The translations under genes and the position numbers were made by a program. Shown piece by piece: positions 35,597 through 53,143 of a stretch of DNA of 64,000 bases (position 1 is the stretch's first letter; every line of letters begins with the position of its first letter). The stretch is taken from positions 29,630 through 93,629 of the forward strand of contig WTXG01000141.1 of assembly GCA_022496185.1 (NCBI GenBank), given 5' to 3'. Source of the DNA: Multifurca ochricompacta (taxonomy: Eukaryota > Basidiomycota > Agaricomycetes > Russulales > Russulaceae). A model generated the notes under the pieces. The model was not told the origin of the DNA. It made no database searches and saw only the letters and a list, made by a program, of their open reading frames with translations.

Positions 35597-38500
35597 CCCC
35601 TAGGCTGATCGTCAGTGTCGGCATGTTCAAGAATGACATGCATGGCGTATGTAATTAATACAAGATAAAGCGTCGCACTCGCAAAATCTAGTTCATCTTG
35701 ATGAACCCTACGTATTAACAATCCCTCGCTTTCCGTGACGGTTAAAAATCATCGAATCCAGAACCTGCCTTGCCTCATTGTGCGGACAAGCCCGAGATGT
35801 CACTTGTGACACCGGTGGGGATCCCCTCGCTTACTCTCACCTTCTGTTTTGCTCGTTCGTTTGGTTTGATGGGTTGCTTTCTACAACAGCACTGGGCCAC
35901 TTAACGTTCCGATTAGTCCTAAGTCACACCGAATAATCTTCGATTCGATGTTCTTGTTCTAGGCTATCCCCAATGCAACTTGAGAATTGTTCAGAAAGAA
36001 CTTCATCAGGCATCAGGCGTCTGATGGGCTTCTACGCCCAGCGAAGGCGGCCTGTGCCGTGTCCTCGTTCGCCGTCAGCTCTTCCACGGAGCACCCTCAT
36101 GGAATTCTAGAGACCTACGCTTCTTTTCTATCTCCGTAGCTAACATCGCCAACAATCGTGTCAATGGAATTGAAAACACATAACGGTAACCTTGTGGTCG
36201 TCGTGCTTGTGGATGATATAACCTTCTCCTATCCTTTCCTATTATTCTGTGGCGCGCATCACGGCGTGCATCTCACATAACACAATGGTTAGGAGATATG
36301 CTCCCGCTCACAACTGCGATGCTACGAGAACGGACATCGTCACTTACGTTGGAATCAGTCCGGTGCTAACGGCAGTATTTTCTACGGTCCATCTGATCAA
36401 ACTAGCCCCCGCCTGCACTGATAACTCCGAAGTTGCGTAGACTGGAGCCGGTTGGCCCGCTTACATTCTGAACTGAAGAAGAAAGGGCCACGTCGCCAGA
36501 GAGGGGATGGGTTCCCTGATTTGGTCCAGCACGCCTTCTGGAACGATCAAAAAACATGCTGAGATGCGAAGGACCTGCTTTGGGCATATGCAACACGCGC
36601 TCGGGCATTGTTACATGTTGCAGGCGGAGTAGTACTGTCCGATGATCAGTCAGGCATGTCACATCCATTCCTTATGGTTTCAGATGGGACGAGTTCAAGG
36701 CGCTACAAAAATGCTGGTTTGTTGTGTAGTAGACTCGAACGATGCAGTTTAGTGCAAAGTAGCAACAAGAGATCATCGCATGCCCATCGTTAGGAGTTTT
36801 ATGTTATCCAAGCCCTCATTCCGCGTTGTGCGGTTCCCGCAAACTGGCCGCACCCGGGGAACGCGGAAAACCTCCGCACCATCTCCTCATTCTTACAATG
36901 ACAATGCAACCACCTTCAAGTCTTCTAAGACCTCCTGAGATACTTTAGAGAAATAAATTACGAGCTTTTCGGGTCTGGGTTTCTTTTTGGAAACATGCCA
37001 AAGCAAAAACAATATCTCTGACATGACTGAATTGTATCATCTTCACACCAGACGACTGGTTGAACCATGGGTGGGACGTACCTACTATTAATCCACTCAA
37101 CCTCCTAAACCATGACGTGCAAACTAGGCATCTAGTCCGGCCCGACTGGTATTGTTATTTTCACGGCATCACTATTTAATGCGTAACCCCTGCAGAGATG
37201 CACAATGCGAGGAATCATCGCATCGGAACGGAACATGGGGCCTAGAGCAACAAATAAAGACGGAGATGGAAGGTTTGCAAACCTTGGAGTGACCCCTTTC
37301 AAACCGATGATACAATAAGTTTAGTAGGGGAGCCCACGCCAAGTACGGCAGAGGTTTCGAGATAAACATGTCATCGCAAGACATTTCGTACTTGTGTCCT
37401 GCAGCCAGACAAACCGTGCCGTGTAACTGCCTTACCCCCCAGTAGTCAAGCGTGAGGTAATATGACGTGCTAAGTCAGCGCGTCCTTGAAGGAGGAAGGG
37501 GAATGAGACCATGCGGTTTCCAAATAGACTGTAAACGCGAAGATACTCATTTCGATTTTACCCCGACACTATCAACCAGCGTTTGCAAATTACCAGATGT
37601 CTTGAAATTCCGAAGGACCATGAGGCTGGCATCAGGTACCGTGGCGGGAGGTTGGCAGGAATACCATTTCCCCCCCTTTTGGATCGCGCCTGTGGAGATG
37701 GTGGCGTGCATAGGCCCCTACAAAAATAATTCAAACGTTCTAGGGAAGGCTGACATGAGCCAGCCAAGTTGACCAGGCGTTACTGCGGTCAGCTCACCTC
37801 GTTGCGGAAATGAGTTTAGATCACGACTGGCCTACCCTTCCTGTATTCCATGCGTGAACTCAGGTCCAAACGTCTTGCGTAGGAACGCTCATCGGAATAT
37901 GCATACTGTGACAAGTGAGAAATCCAGCAAATGCTGTGTCTCCATTTAGTTAGCTTATTGAGTCCAGGCAGCGAATAACCACTTGCTCACCACCAACTCG
38001 ATAGATAACTGTCGTACGGCACTAATTCATTATTTGAGAACCAAGTGGCCAGAATCCGGGGGTACTTCTGGGAAGTCAAATTTCGTAGTGCACCAGTAAG
38101 GGGGGTCAGTATCCACCAACGGTTTGTAAGCCTGCCATGCCTTGTCCTGGCCCCATTTTTTTCTCCGCGAGTGCTGTGCACCAATATATCAGCCAATTGG
38201 AAAACAAAACCAAGACACTGGGAGTATGGCAAACTTCGGGTGGCAGAACGCCAGAGACCCGACAATAGGTGAGCTCATTAAGAAAGGACAAGGCGCACAT
38301 AAAAAAAAAATAGGGTTCACTACCGCAAGAGTGACAGTCCCTTTGGGATAGTGGGATCCGCTGCAGTCAGCCCAGATGCCTAACCATACTCCTACTTCGC
38401 CGAAATGACTGGGGTAACTTGCCAGAGCCCGCGCCTGCCTCGATGTGGAAGCGGGCGATACATTAGATGGTGGCTTGCTCTCCACAGGCTTCTGATGAAC

Positions 38501-39230
38501 GTCTTCTTATGGACCTTGTGTCTTATGGGCGGCAGGATCCGAAATGAGCTTGCATATGGGTTGAGTAAAGAGTAATCTCGTAAGGATGAGGTGGAATGAT
38601 TTTGAGCGGGAGCTATGTTCGTTCACCATCAGACAAGATGAACAGACTCTGGGCCATCCAGAAGGGTAAACGTCCCGTGTTAATGCACCCAAAACGTGAT
38701 GCTCACCCAGCCTTGATCGCGTGCTGCATAGTCACGCCACGCAAGCCTTGCACTAAGCTGCCCAGGAACAAAGCTGGGGGATAGAATAAAAGACGTATTT
38801 GCACTTCACAAGGTAAGGTAACAGAGACAGGAACCCCCTGAGTCATGCCACTTTCCGCTTGCGGCGCCCGTTCAAGCTTGAGGTACGTACAATCATGCGA
38901 GGATGGTGGACAGGTACAGTAACAAGGAAGCGTCTCGCAAAGGGATTTATGATGGTTGACAATTGATGAAGACAGTAAAGCGCACTTGCGGCGTCAATGA
39001 TGAGCACAGGTTGCAAGCCAGTGCAAAGGGAGGGATTAGACGATGGAGTCATACTCATATCTACACACACATCCACATCCACATACGCACCGCACCGACG
39101 TACATCTGTGGTAGAATGTACACCACAAATCACGAAGTGGAGAGGTACATCTACAGTTACAGAAGAGCATCGAAGTATTATACTAAATAACCACCATGAG
39201 TTCAGGAAACCAAAAAAAAAAAAGAATAAG
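35597..39230. other. 3.6-kb region with no supported gene
   Basis: Many small frames overlap on both strands; none shows a family motif or a plausible exon chain. No repeats longer than simple runs were recognised. It flanks the 3' end of the MYST gene. Confidence 0.45.
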
Positions 39231-43160
<3,930 letters not shown>

Positions 43161-44461
43161 CTACAACATACAATACGCAACGGCGAGATTTAATGGCGCT
43201 GTTGGGCGAGTTAGTTGGATAGCTCGACGCTGCGGACGATGAGCGCCGAAGGATATCCGTCGTCGAGTTGACCGTCGAGCTTGTGTTTGTGCTTGTTTAG
43301 TCATCAGACCCCCATAAACTAAACAAAAACAACAGAAACGACATATTTTGATGTCATCCGGGGTCCTCAGCCCGACTCGTATCTGATGGGCCTGTTACTC
43401 TGTTTGCTGCTGCTGGGTGAAAAAGATCGGAGTGCCGTGTTGGTTACATTCTTTGCGCCAGTTGTTCTAGGCCATGCATGTTCCTGGGCGCTGTTCACAG
43501 AGCAAAACGGAATTTCCGACACGACATGATCACATCGCTTAGCGTAACCTCCTCATAGGTGGTGAGTACCATTCCCATGACATTTTGTCCCTCTCTCGAA
43601 CTAAATTTAACTTGAAGAAGGGGGGTAAGGGGTCGGGGGAGAGAGAGGTCGAGGCAGTGCACTACCTCCAAGCTGCACCCGACTCGACCCTTACAGTGCC
43701 AAAACAACAAAACAACCCATTCCCGTCTTTCTTTCATTTCTTTCACTCTTTTTTTACTCTGTGTAATTGGATCGGATTGGAATTCCATTTATCGCGCAGC
43801 TGACTCGGCGTCTGCCGTTCCATGTTGCCTTTTACTTGCCCAACTGCCAGCTAACCAGCAGCGCGTCATAAGGCCAAGGCCCAATGAACAGTGCCGAGCG
43901 AACAATACGCCGGCCGGCAAGCGTCAACAAATCCCTACAACCACATCTTCTCACACCCCACGTTCGTCCTGGTCTGGTTCCAGGCTTGGGCGGAGACCCC
44001 CGCACCGGGGGGGGGGGTGTTATTAGCAATGCAATGTCATTGCAAATAAATATAAAAATAAAAATAAAAAAGAATAGCTAGCAGCTATTATAGTAGCCAG
44101 CAGGCAGAGTAGCTTGGTATGCACGTGATCCAGACATGAGATAAGCGAGCAAAATAGTATTCCCTAGTGGGTTGTATTCTACATACGCGAGTATGTTGGA
44201 ATAGTCACTAGACTACACAATTGTGAACTCAGTGTGGTTGAACAATCCGTATATTAGTTTATTTATTGTCCCACTGAAGTAGGGGGAGGGGAGTGCCCAC
44301 GTAAAGTGGGGTGGCAGCTTAACCAAATATGATCAAATAGGCCGCAGTGGGCTCTCGCTTTCACATTGCTCGCCTGTTCTACCGCATCGCCCAATCTCGC
44401 CCCCCAATTCGTCACCGTTCTCTCTCCCCAACCGACAGCCATCTTCCTGTCGTAACCGACG
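43161..44461. other. Divergent intergenic region
   Basis: 1.3 kb between the MYST and LAMMER kinase starts. It holds a G run near 44006-44017 and AT-rich stretches. The frame at 43495-43788 is not convincing. Confidence 0.5.
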
Positions 44462-46465
44462 ATGCAGACCGCCGTGCAACCTCTACCTGCTCACCTCATG
44501 CAGTCATATCAACGGCCCTCCATCTCTGTCGTCAATAGAAACTCCACCATGCTGCCCACACCCCCCGTCGCGACTCGAAAGCGCAAACGTGCCCATCAGT
44601 ACACTGTCTCTTACTCAGAAGTACAAGAAGTCGACACAGACGGTAGACTCAGAGAAATCATCGTCATCGAAGACACTCCTCCTCCACCCACAGTGTCCCC
44701 TGCAACCTCCTCACGCACGAATGGCTACTCAGCTTCATATCAACCCCCAGCCTATTCTGCACCAATTAGAACCAGAGCTCGTGCTGCTATGGAAGCCCAA
44801 GTAGAATCCTCTGGCTCCGCGTCTGTTGCCCTTCCCATCCCCGCACCCAAAAAGAGGAAACGTGAACTCGACGGGGCACAGCCCTCATCCAGGAAGGGAT
44901 TCCCGGCCGCGCAACCTTCATCCAGCACAGCCAATCATGCGACGTGGACTAACGGTGGCGGCGCTACATCTGCAACTGTTGGTCGATTTTTTTTGGTTTT
45001 TTAGATAGATTTTTGATCGCACACTTTCGAACAGACACCGAAGCAGCAGGTCTCCTGCGACGATAAAGAGGGCCATTACATTGTCACCCCGGATGACATA
45101 ATCTATAAGCGCTGTAGGCTTCTTTTACCGTGTTTTTCCGTCTGTACCCACTAATTCATCCGGCTGCTCAGATCGCACTGTTCGTTTGCTTGGCCAAGGG
45201 ACATTTGGTAAAGTGGTCGAAGCCGTCGATATTGAGACCAACAAGCGCGTTGCTATCAAGATAATCCGAGCCATCCAAAAGTACCGCGAGGCAAGCCGTA
45301 TAGAAGTTCGGGTGCTGCAAAAGCTCAAGGAACGGGACCCCAACAATCGGCAGTTCGTGGTTCCTTTAAGGTCACGTGTTTTCAGGTCCCCAATTGATGT
45401 TACCCATTTTTAGTAAATGTATCCACCTCTTGAACTGGTTCGACTATCGGAACCACATATGCTTGGTTTCCGAGTTACTCGGCATGTGTGTGTACGACTT
45501 TCTGAAGGAAAATGATTTCTCCCCCTTTCCTCGCGACCACATTCAGTCCTTTGCGCGGCAACTACTTGGAAGTGTGGCTTGTATGTATTTCACCCGTCAA
45601 TGTTGGTTTATGCAGTTTTTGACGTCGTTCACGCCCCCCAGTCTTGCATGATTTGCATATCATTCATACCGATCTCAAGCCAGAGAATATTCTCCTAGTG
45701 CACAATGACTCGCGAACTGTGACAATCCCAACGCCTGGAAAGGTATTGCCTTTCTTTTTCCTTTAGGGATAAAGCCAGTGTTGATGGATGCTGCGTAGCG
45801 CCATGGTCATCGAACAAAGCGCATATTAGGGTCAACAGAGATACGACTAATCGACTTTGGATCGGCTACCTTCCAAGATGAGTACCACTCAGCTGTCGTC
45901 GCCACACGCCATTATCGTGCTCCGGAGATCATATTGGGTAAGTTGAACCCTATGATCAGTGTTATGGATTTTGTTTTTTAACCGATACGTTTTAATAGGA
46001 CTCGGTTGGTCATACCCTTGTGACGCATATTCTCTTGGCTGCATACTAGTGGAGTTCTATACCGGAATGGCGCTCTTCCAAACGCACGACAACCTAGAGC
46101 ACTTGGCCATGATGGAGATGGTGATGGGCAAGATGCCTGAGAATGTCGCACGGGAGGCCGTGACCCACAAACCTGAGTTCTTCAAAGAGGGACCCAAGCT
46201 TAACTGGCCGTCACCCAAGACGACCAAGCAAAGTCGAAAAGATGTCCGCGCGACGCGAAGTCTCCAGGTTCGTTCTATCATTAGTATGTTTTACCTTGCC
46301 AACCTGGGTACGCTGTAGGAAATTATCCCACAAACTGATATGATCAACGTTCATTTCCTGGATCTTGTGAGGAAGCTGCTCATGTTCGACCCGAAACAGC
46401 GGATTACCGTTCGAGAGGCATTGAGACACCCTTACTTCTCACAAACAATCTCGCCCGAGCTATAG
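44462..46465 (+). CDS. LAMMER (CLK/Kns1/Lkh1-type) dual-specificity protein kinase
   Basis: Kinase that phosphorylates SR-type splicing and regulatory proteins. A disordered N-terminus of about 175 residues with basic motifs ([18 protein letters not shown]) that look like nuclear localisation signals precedes the catalytic domain. Domain motifs are [27 protein letters not shown] (the HTD form is usual in this family), DFGSATF, and [11 protein letters not shown], the LAMMER box itself. The end is [17 protein letters not shown]. Seven introns; phases join without break. The first intron follows GGGATSAT. Confidence 0.92.
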
Positions 46466-47545
46466 TTCAATTGTCCCCCCCTGTATCGCGCCGGTGTTCT
46501 CCACACGCTCGTATAGACCTAGCATCCCTGGCCGGATCGAACCTCATTCACTTGTTTACACTTCCCCATTGTTCCGTATCGTCTACGCTCGCATCTGCGG
46601 GCACTCCCGCCCGTTTCCATAGTCATCAATGCATCGTACGCCGACACACACCCCTCTCGCTGGAACAAAAACCGGCGGTTTGTACTCTTACTGCATCGCA
46701 CCTTGTTTTTAATCTCATCCTTCGCTATTCTCTCTTGTGCTTGCTTATACTTATGATACTCCCCCTGCACCATTGATTACTCGGTTGTTTGTCACACCCC
46801 CGAACCCGGAACCAGCTCGCACCTCATGTCTTTATCAGTGTATGCCAATGAACATGGAAAAAGGCAAGAGACGAGAGCGGCCGCGTGTTACATGCCTTAC
46901 CTTGATGCTCGTAATACACGGTGAGCGAACGAAAGCAAATTGTTTTTCATACGTTGATTTGGAACGAACGAGCAAATGTACAAGCACGCTGTAGGAGATG
47001 CGAAGAGATGCACGGTATTGGGCTTATCCCCCCGGGGAGAGTCTTTGGTAAGGCTTCAGCCATGCTTACTTCACGGTTTGAGGAGAACCGGTCTCTTGTA
47101 CAGCCCCCCCCCCCCCTTCCCTTCTAGGTACATGATAACCTTCGGCCTACGACACCCTCTAGTTCGGATTCAGGGAACTATCACGTTGGGTCAACTCCTA
47201 TGCTGCACAACTCTCGCATGATCTTGCCCGTGTATTATGTTTGCGCGAAACCGATTGACAGGTCTAAAGATGACACGCCGCCCGAATGGCCACATGCAAA
47301 TCAAGCTTTTATAGTGCGTATTCACGCACGCATACATGGCATACCCAGGCCTCGCAAACCCCCACGGACCACTGCGTGAGATGGATTACAATCGTGACTC
47401 GCTCTCATAAAATGGGTGAAAACCCTGATGAGTGAGGACTGAGGTTGTGATCTTGGTATTCAGGATGATCACCGGTTGCTGGACACAAGCCGATCCTGTC
47501 AAGCTGAGCTGCCTAACAAACACGCTCCGTATGCCCTCTGGGGGG

Positions 47546-47583
<38 letters not shown>

Positions 47584-48205
47584 ATGATGATATGATGATT
47601 TAACTTGACCGTAGGTGAAAATGGATGTACAGTGTCTTAGCCGTGTGGATATCAGTTATCTATCCCATCTTTCCTGCATACCCCACCCCAGATACGTTTT
47701 ACGTCTTAACGGGTCCAATTTACGAGCTTCTTTATAGATCAGGCAGTTATGTCTCATTTCTTTCCAGATGTGAATTTTCAGTTCAGGGTTGGTTACGTGG
47801 CGGGGCAGCAGAAACTGAACGTTAGTTATTAGTAAATTAATTAATATAGTTGTCGACTTGGCTCGTTCGGCCGAAGGGTTAGAACCACCACCAAGACGAA
47901 TACGAATACGAAGACCAGGAAAGAATGAAATGAATAACGAATGGTTAAGGTAACCAAGTCTCCTCTCATGTTTTCCCTACTGATACTGATACTGATACTT
48001 TTAAAAAGATAGAAAGATAATAGAAAGATAGGATGTCGGGACGAAGCGAAGGGACGCAATGGACGCAACGGACGCAGCGGGCCGAGTTGCATTCCAAAAA
48101 AAATGACTCGAAATTTTTATTTATTTATTTCAAAATTTGTTCCTTTCCCTTGACTTTAAGACTTTACTCCAGCTCTCTTCCTCTTCAACATTCCCTGCTC
48201 CTGAA
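46466..48205. repeat. Intergenic region with a GAT microsatellite
   Basis: About 12 GAT units followed by GATAT units lie at 47548-47600. A C run of about 13 sits near 47105. No gene is recognised in the remaining 1.7 kb. Confidence 0.6.
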
Positions 48206-49808
48206 ATGTGTCCTCACCAAAACGGCGATGCACCCCCAAATGGCGTTCAGGATATGGTAGTAATTGTCGAGACTGCAACCAACGGCCTCAAGGGCGCTAA
48301 CGGTTCCAACGGTACTGCTCACCGTAATGGGACTAATGGACACATCTCTACGACACAGCGCCGCAACCCGTATGCTCCGAGGGCATCCGACTTCTTAAAC
48401 AACGTTTCAAACTTTAAAATCATTGAGAGCACTCTCCGAGGTTTCTGTTTTCATCGTTTCCGGGACCTCTACGACGACTGACCCAGCGTCGTACAGAGGG
48501 AGAACAGTTTGCCAATGCTTTCTTTGACACTGAGACAAAGATTGCCATCGCTAAAGCTCTCGACAAGTTCGGCGTCGAGTATATAGAGCTTACCTCTCCA
48601 GCAGCTTCCGAGCAATCTCGACGAGACTGCGAGGCCATTTGCAAGCTCGGTTTGAATGCCAAAATCCTTACTCACATTCGCTGTCACATGGATGATGCAC
48701 GCATCGCCATTGAAACCGGGGTAGATGGCGTGGATGTTGTCATTGGCACATCATCCTTCCTCCGTGAATTCTCTCATGGGAAGGATATGACCTATATTAC
48801 CAAGACTGCCATCGAGGTCATCAACTTTGTCAAGTCGAAAGGTATCGAAGTCCGATTCTCAACAGAGGATTCCTTCCGCTCCGATCTCGTCGACCTTCTC
48901 TCAATCTACCAGACGGTCGACAAGATCGGTGTCAATCGCGTTGGCATTGCCGACACTGTCGGTTGTGCAAATCCCCGCCAGGTTTATGAACTCGTTCGCA
49001 CCCTACGTGGCGTTGTTGGCTGTGATATCGAAATACATTTGCACAACGATACTGGAATGGCTATTGCCAACGCATATACTGCGCTCGAAGCTGGCGCGAC
49101 GCACATTGATACATGTATGTTGTGTCCCTCCCCCTACCCCCTCCCCATGCGTGCATGCTCATAGAAGAACCTCTCTCCCCCCCGGTTTACAGCCGTCCTA
49201 GGCATAGGCGAGCGCGTTGGAATCACACCTCTTGGAGGCCTCGTGCTTGTCTATATGCGGCTGACCCAGATTATGTCAAATCCAAGTACAATCTCGGGAT
49301 GCTACGTGAAATCGAGAATCTTGTTGCCGAGGCCGTCGAGGTCAATGTGCCCTTCTCAAACCCCATCACGTATGTCTTGTCTTTTTTTTCGCTCGTTTCG
49401 ATGTTCGGGTGGCTGACGTTCAGTTTAAGTGGCTATGTCGCATTCACGCACAAGGCTGGCATTCACGCTAAAGCCATCCTCAACAACCCGTCTACTTATG
49501 AGATACTCAAGCCTGAGGACTTTGGTCTGACGCGCTATGTGTCCATCGGCCATCGTCTGACGGGATGGAACGCTGTCAAATCGCGTGTCGAGCAGCTTGG
49601 GCTGCAGCTCACGGACGATGAAATCAAGGATGCTACGGCCAAGATCAAGGAGCTAGCTGACGTGCGCACGCAGTCGATGGACGACGTCGATTCGCTGCTG
49701 CGTGTATACCACTCGGGAATTCAATCAGGTGCTCTCGAGGTCGGACAGAAGGAGGCTCTTGACCGATTGCTCCAGGAACATCGTGCAGCGCAGCTTGCCT
49801 CTGCGTAA
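48206..49808 (+). CDS. LYS20: Homocitrate synthase
   Basis: First enzyme of the fungal alpha-aminoadipate lysine pathway; condenses acetyl-CoA with 2-oxoglutarate. The start [13 protein letters not shown] leads into a disordered tail, then [19 protein letters not shown], the HMGL-type signature (STLREGEQ across an intron). [25 protein letters not shown] with metal-binding histidines, and [11 protein letters not shown] follow. The end is HRAAQLASA. One G is missing at 49244, just before [13 protein letters not shown]. Four introns. LYS21 is an equally good name. Confidence 0.92.
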
Positions 49809-51402
49809 CGTTGTCATGTTTGGGGTGGCATTGAGTCAATAATAAAAGTTGGCGTTGAGCCAACACCCTTTTTGTAGACAATAATTTGTATGATTAGACG
49901 AAGTAGTCCATCAATTTGTACAAGTGCAATACTATTCGTTACCGTACCGTGTTCAAGCGGGAGGACCGGAATAAACAATGTAAATTCCTCGGCGAAAGAA
50001 TCCTCTTGTCTCCCTCCTTTACACCCCAAAAGACAGCCGGTGCAGTATATTTTCCAATGTAGATCAATCTCGGGAATGTCTCGTGATCCCTTTTTCTCTT
50101 TGATATTTGATGATGGTAGTGATGGGTTGACTGCACGCCTACTACGCATTGATCCGATGCAAATTCCTGGTTTTCATCTCATTTTGGGTAAAATGCTGGG
50201 GGCGGGGGGGGGAAATTATTTTTGCTGCCCCACGGCTGGGTTGGACTGTCACCGAAACCAGAGAGGGATAATCTCAGGCGGCCCAGGTTCACCCGTTCTA
50301 GCACCTCGTTAGACCATTTTCATATTCCCCCCCCCCCCCCCCCTGCTTTCGATAAGCGGGAAGGTTACACGCCAAATGTTCCACCATTGTGTAATAAACT
50401 CGTTCGTTCGGGAACAGGAAAATACTCTGGGAGGACTCCTACCTTCGTGGTCACCTCATTGTTGCTGTTTTTTTAATTAATTAATTAATTTTTATTTACT
50501 TGCCTTCCTTGAACTGGGCTTCATCATCAAATGCAAGGTTATTTGATCAGATGTCTCATTGGAACCCACACCACACTTTTCCAGTAAGCATTAGTAAACG
50601 TTTATTAAACCGTAAACTCTCCATGACATTTTGACTGGAGGATTTGACTTGTTGAGAAAAACATCGTGGCGCAGGTGGTTTATGGCGAGATGGCAAAAAA
50701 GTCAAACGGTCCTTAAGGACAGGTGGGTACCGTCATGTTCCGCGTGGGTTGACCGCTCGTTATTTTCCTTTCCTTTCCCCATTCTCTGGTGGGGTGTGTG
50801 CACCAACTCAACTTATTGTCTCCTTATATACACCATGTTAGAGACAAAAGACAAATCTTTATAATACGTCAGACTAAGCAGTCCAGCCTCCCTTGCTCGA
50901 CTTCTTCATTATGTAATAGGGCAATGTATATTGTATTCAATGTTGTTTGCTTGCCATTGCTGGTACATAACTGATTGTTCTTGCTCCAGGCAACCCACTA
51001 AGCTCATGGCCATTAGTGGGATGACCGCCCTGAAGCTCTCTTGGAGACTCACGAGAAGTTGGGACGCATCGATGGTGATCAACTTGAACGTGTTCTACTT
51101 ATACCTTTGCTCCTTGTCGTGCAGTGCAGTACAGGTTTTTTTTTTTTTTTTTTGAGACACGGCATACGACATAATGGACATCCATCAAGGAGAGACCTAA
51201 ACCACGGAGCGGGGGATGTTTACCACCATCCCCTGACCTGATGATGAGGAACACGGACACATGCACATGCATATGCATATGCATACAAGAATCCTCATTC
51301 AACCGCGTCCGCGTCCACGTCGCCGGGCTCGATCATCGCGGGAGTATCAAAATCCGTCATCCATTTTTTCGCGGCTCACGTCTCTGCTACTGCTCTCTAT
51401 AA
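49809..51402. other. No gene identified
   Basis: The region holds homopolymer tracts (C run at about 50328-50342, T run at about 51137-51153), a TTAA-rich run near 50473-50490 and a CATGCATATGCATATGCAT palindromic stretch near 51265. Open frames are short and without motifs. Confidence 0.5.
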
Positions 51403-52844
51403 GGCATAACATGGGTTACACGGTGGTGTGGTGTCACGGGTTGGCGTAAGTTACATCTACATCAGCAACAACATGATGATAAGATGACTTGATGTGTTGG
51501 CTCATTGACTTTCAGTGCTATGGGTTAGTATTTTGTGCATGCTCTGGGTTGGTCTTCTACTCTGGGTTGGTCTTTTGTGAACTCCATTAGACTGTGACAT
51601 GATTGTTGTCCTTTGACACCATGGGAACTATGATGCCACTAATCATATTTACTGTTAGGTATCCATGATACCAACTACATTTGCCGCTTAGTCCCTTGAG
51701 GTGAGCTGCAATTGTCAGGTGACATGTGATCTCTACCCTCTCAACCAGAATTCTGGTGGAGATTATGTGTCCCTCAAGCACCACACGGGCTGCCAAGAAG
51801 GCTGTAAAGTCTGTCAAACATGTGCTGTCAAACATGGTGCTGCTGCTATTTCACACCCTTTCAAAAAGCATCTCTTTTCACAAGGTCAACAGCTCATCTA
51901 CTTCACCTGGAAGTCACTGTCTCCATCCATGATCTGTGCCCTCTTGTGCCTTGGTGACTGGTGAAGGAGAGATCTCATTGACATACCAGAACTTGTAGCA
52001 GCTATCCATACATCATGTCTTGGAGATAAACATGCTCATAGTAGTTCTCTGTTCTCAAGTACTGACTACCACTTCTGTAGTTTAGACATATATATTGTAG
52101 TATGATATCTGCAGTTTATATCTGATTGTTTCTGGTACACCACAGTGTACCAACACATGGTTTTTAAGTGTCTTCATGGGTACAGTGTGAACCTGTGGTG
52201 TGACCCATGTTATGCCTTACATGACACACCACACCCATAACCCGTTACACCGTATCCGTTAAGACACCATATTCATTCGTGGAGAAACTGTGTAATGAAG
52301 CCACAGATAGAAACCATGGGTGTCATACTACAATATATGTGATATGTCTAGACTACAGAGTCAGTAAACTGAGGACAGAAAACTACTATGAGCACATTTC
52401 TTTCCAAGATGTGATGCATGGATAGCCACTACAGGTTCTGGCATGTCAATGAGATCTCTGTTTCCCCAGTCACCAAGGCACAAGAAGGCATGAATCATGG
52501 ATGGAGACAGGAAATTCCAGGTGAAGTAGAGGAACTGTCAACCTAGAGAAAACAGATGCTTAACAGCAGTGGAAGTTGCTGATAAACATGGAGTCAAAGA
52601 ACAACAATCATGCTGCAGTCCAAAGGAGTTCACAAAAGGCCAACCCAGAGTGAAAAGACCAACCCAGAGCATGAGCACAAAAGACTGACCCAAAACCCAA
52701 AGCACTGAGAGTCAATGAGATGAGATGGCATTAAGTCATCTTATCAGATCTAGATGTAACAAGTACAAATAGAGTGGAAATACCCGTGACACGGGTACAT
52801 CCACATCCAAACCATACCCGTACCCGTTAAACCCGTGTTATGCC
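51403..52844. mobile_element. Foldback (long inverted repeat) element
   Basis: The left end GGCATAACATGGGTT is the inverted match, with one mismatch, of the right end AACCCGTGTTATGCC. From there the arms pair inward for several hundred bases: 51403-52110 with 52320-52844. The right arm lacks part of the sequence at about 51610-51880. The centre (about 52140-52310) holds another copy of the terminal motif (CCCATGTTATGCC), suggesting a nested unit. A 9-bp string CTACTGCTC occurs just left (51387) and directly right (52845); this may be a target duplication but there is a short gap on the left. No transposase is encoded. The frames at 51587-51964 are arm sequence, not genes. Confidence 0.82.
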
Positions 52845-53143
52845 CTACTGCTCCCTGCCGTGAGATAGCGTACGGTGCTCTTTACGAGGTACACCGACAT
52901 AATTTAGCAATACTGTACAGGTGGTACGGTGGCACCCTGGCAAGAATAAGGACATGAGTCAGAATTGCTACATTTAGATGATATGCAAAAAAAAAGAAAA
53001 AAAAAAAGAAAGAGAATAGGTATAAATTAAGCAAAGCCGAAAACAGCCATTTAGGAGGAGGTGCGTGTGCTATGCCTTAAGAAACATCAAGGGCACAAGC
53101 TGGGGAGAAGATTGAGGGCGGACTGGCAAAAAGTATCTTGACG

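Noticed and set aside
37467..37772. 101-codon plus-strand frame
   Set aside because: No motif, in a region where several frames of equal length overlap.
47548..47600. GAT repeat as a CRISPR-like array
   Set aside because: It is a plain trinucleotide microsatellite without spacers, and the genome is eukaryotic.
51587..51964. Open frames on both strands within the foldback element
   Set aside because: They lie in an inverted-repeat arm and show no protein family.
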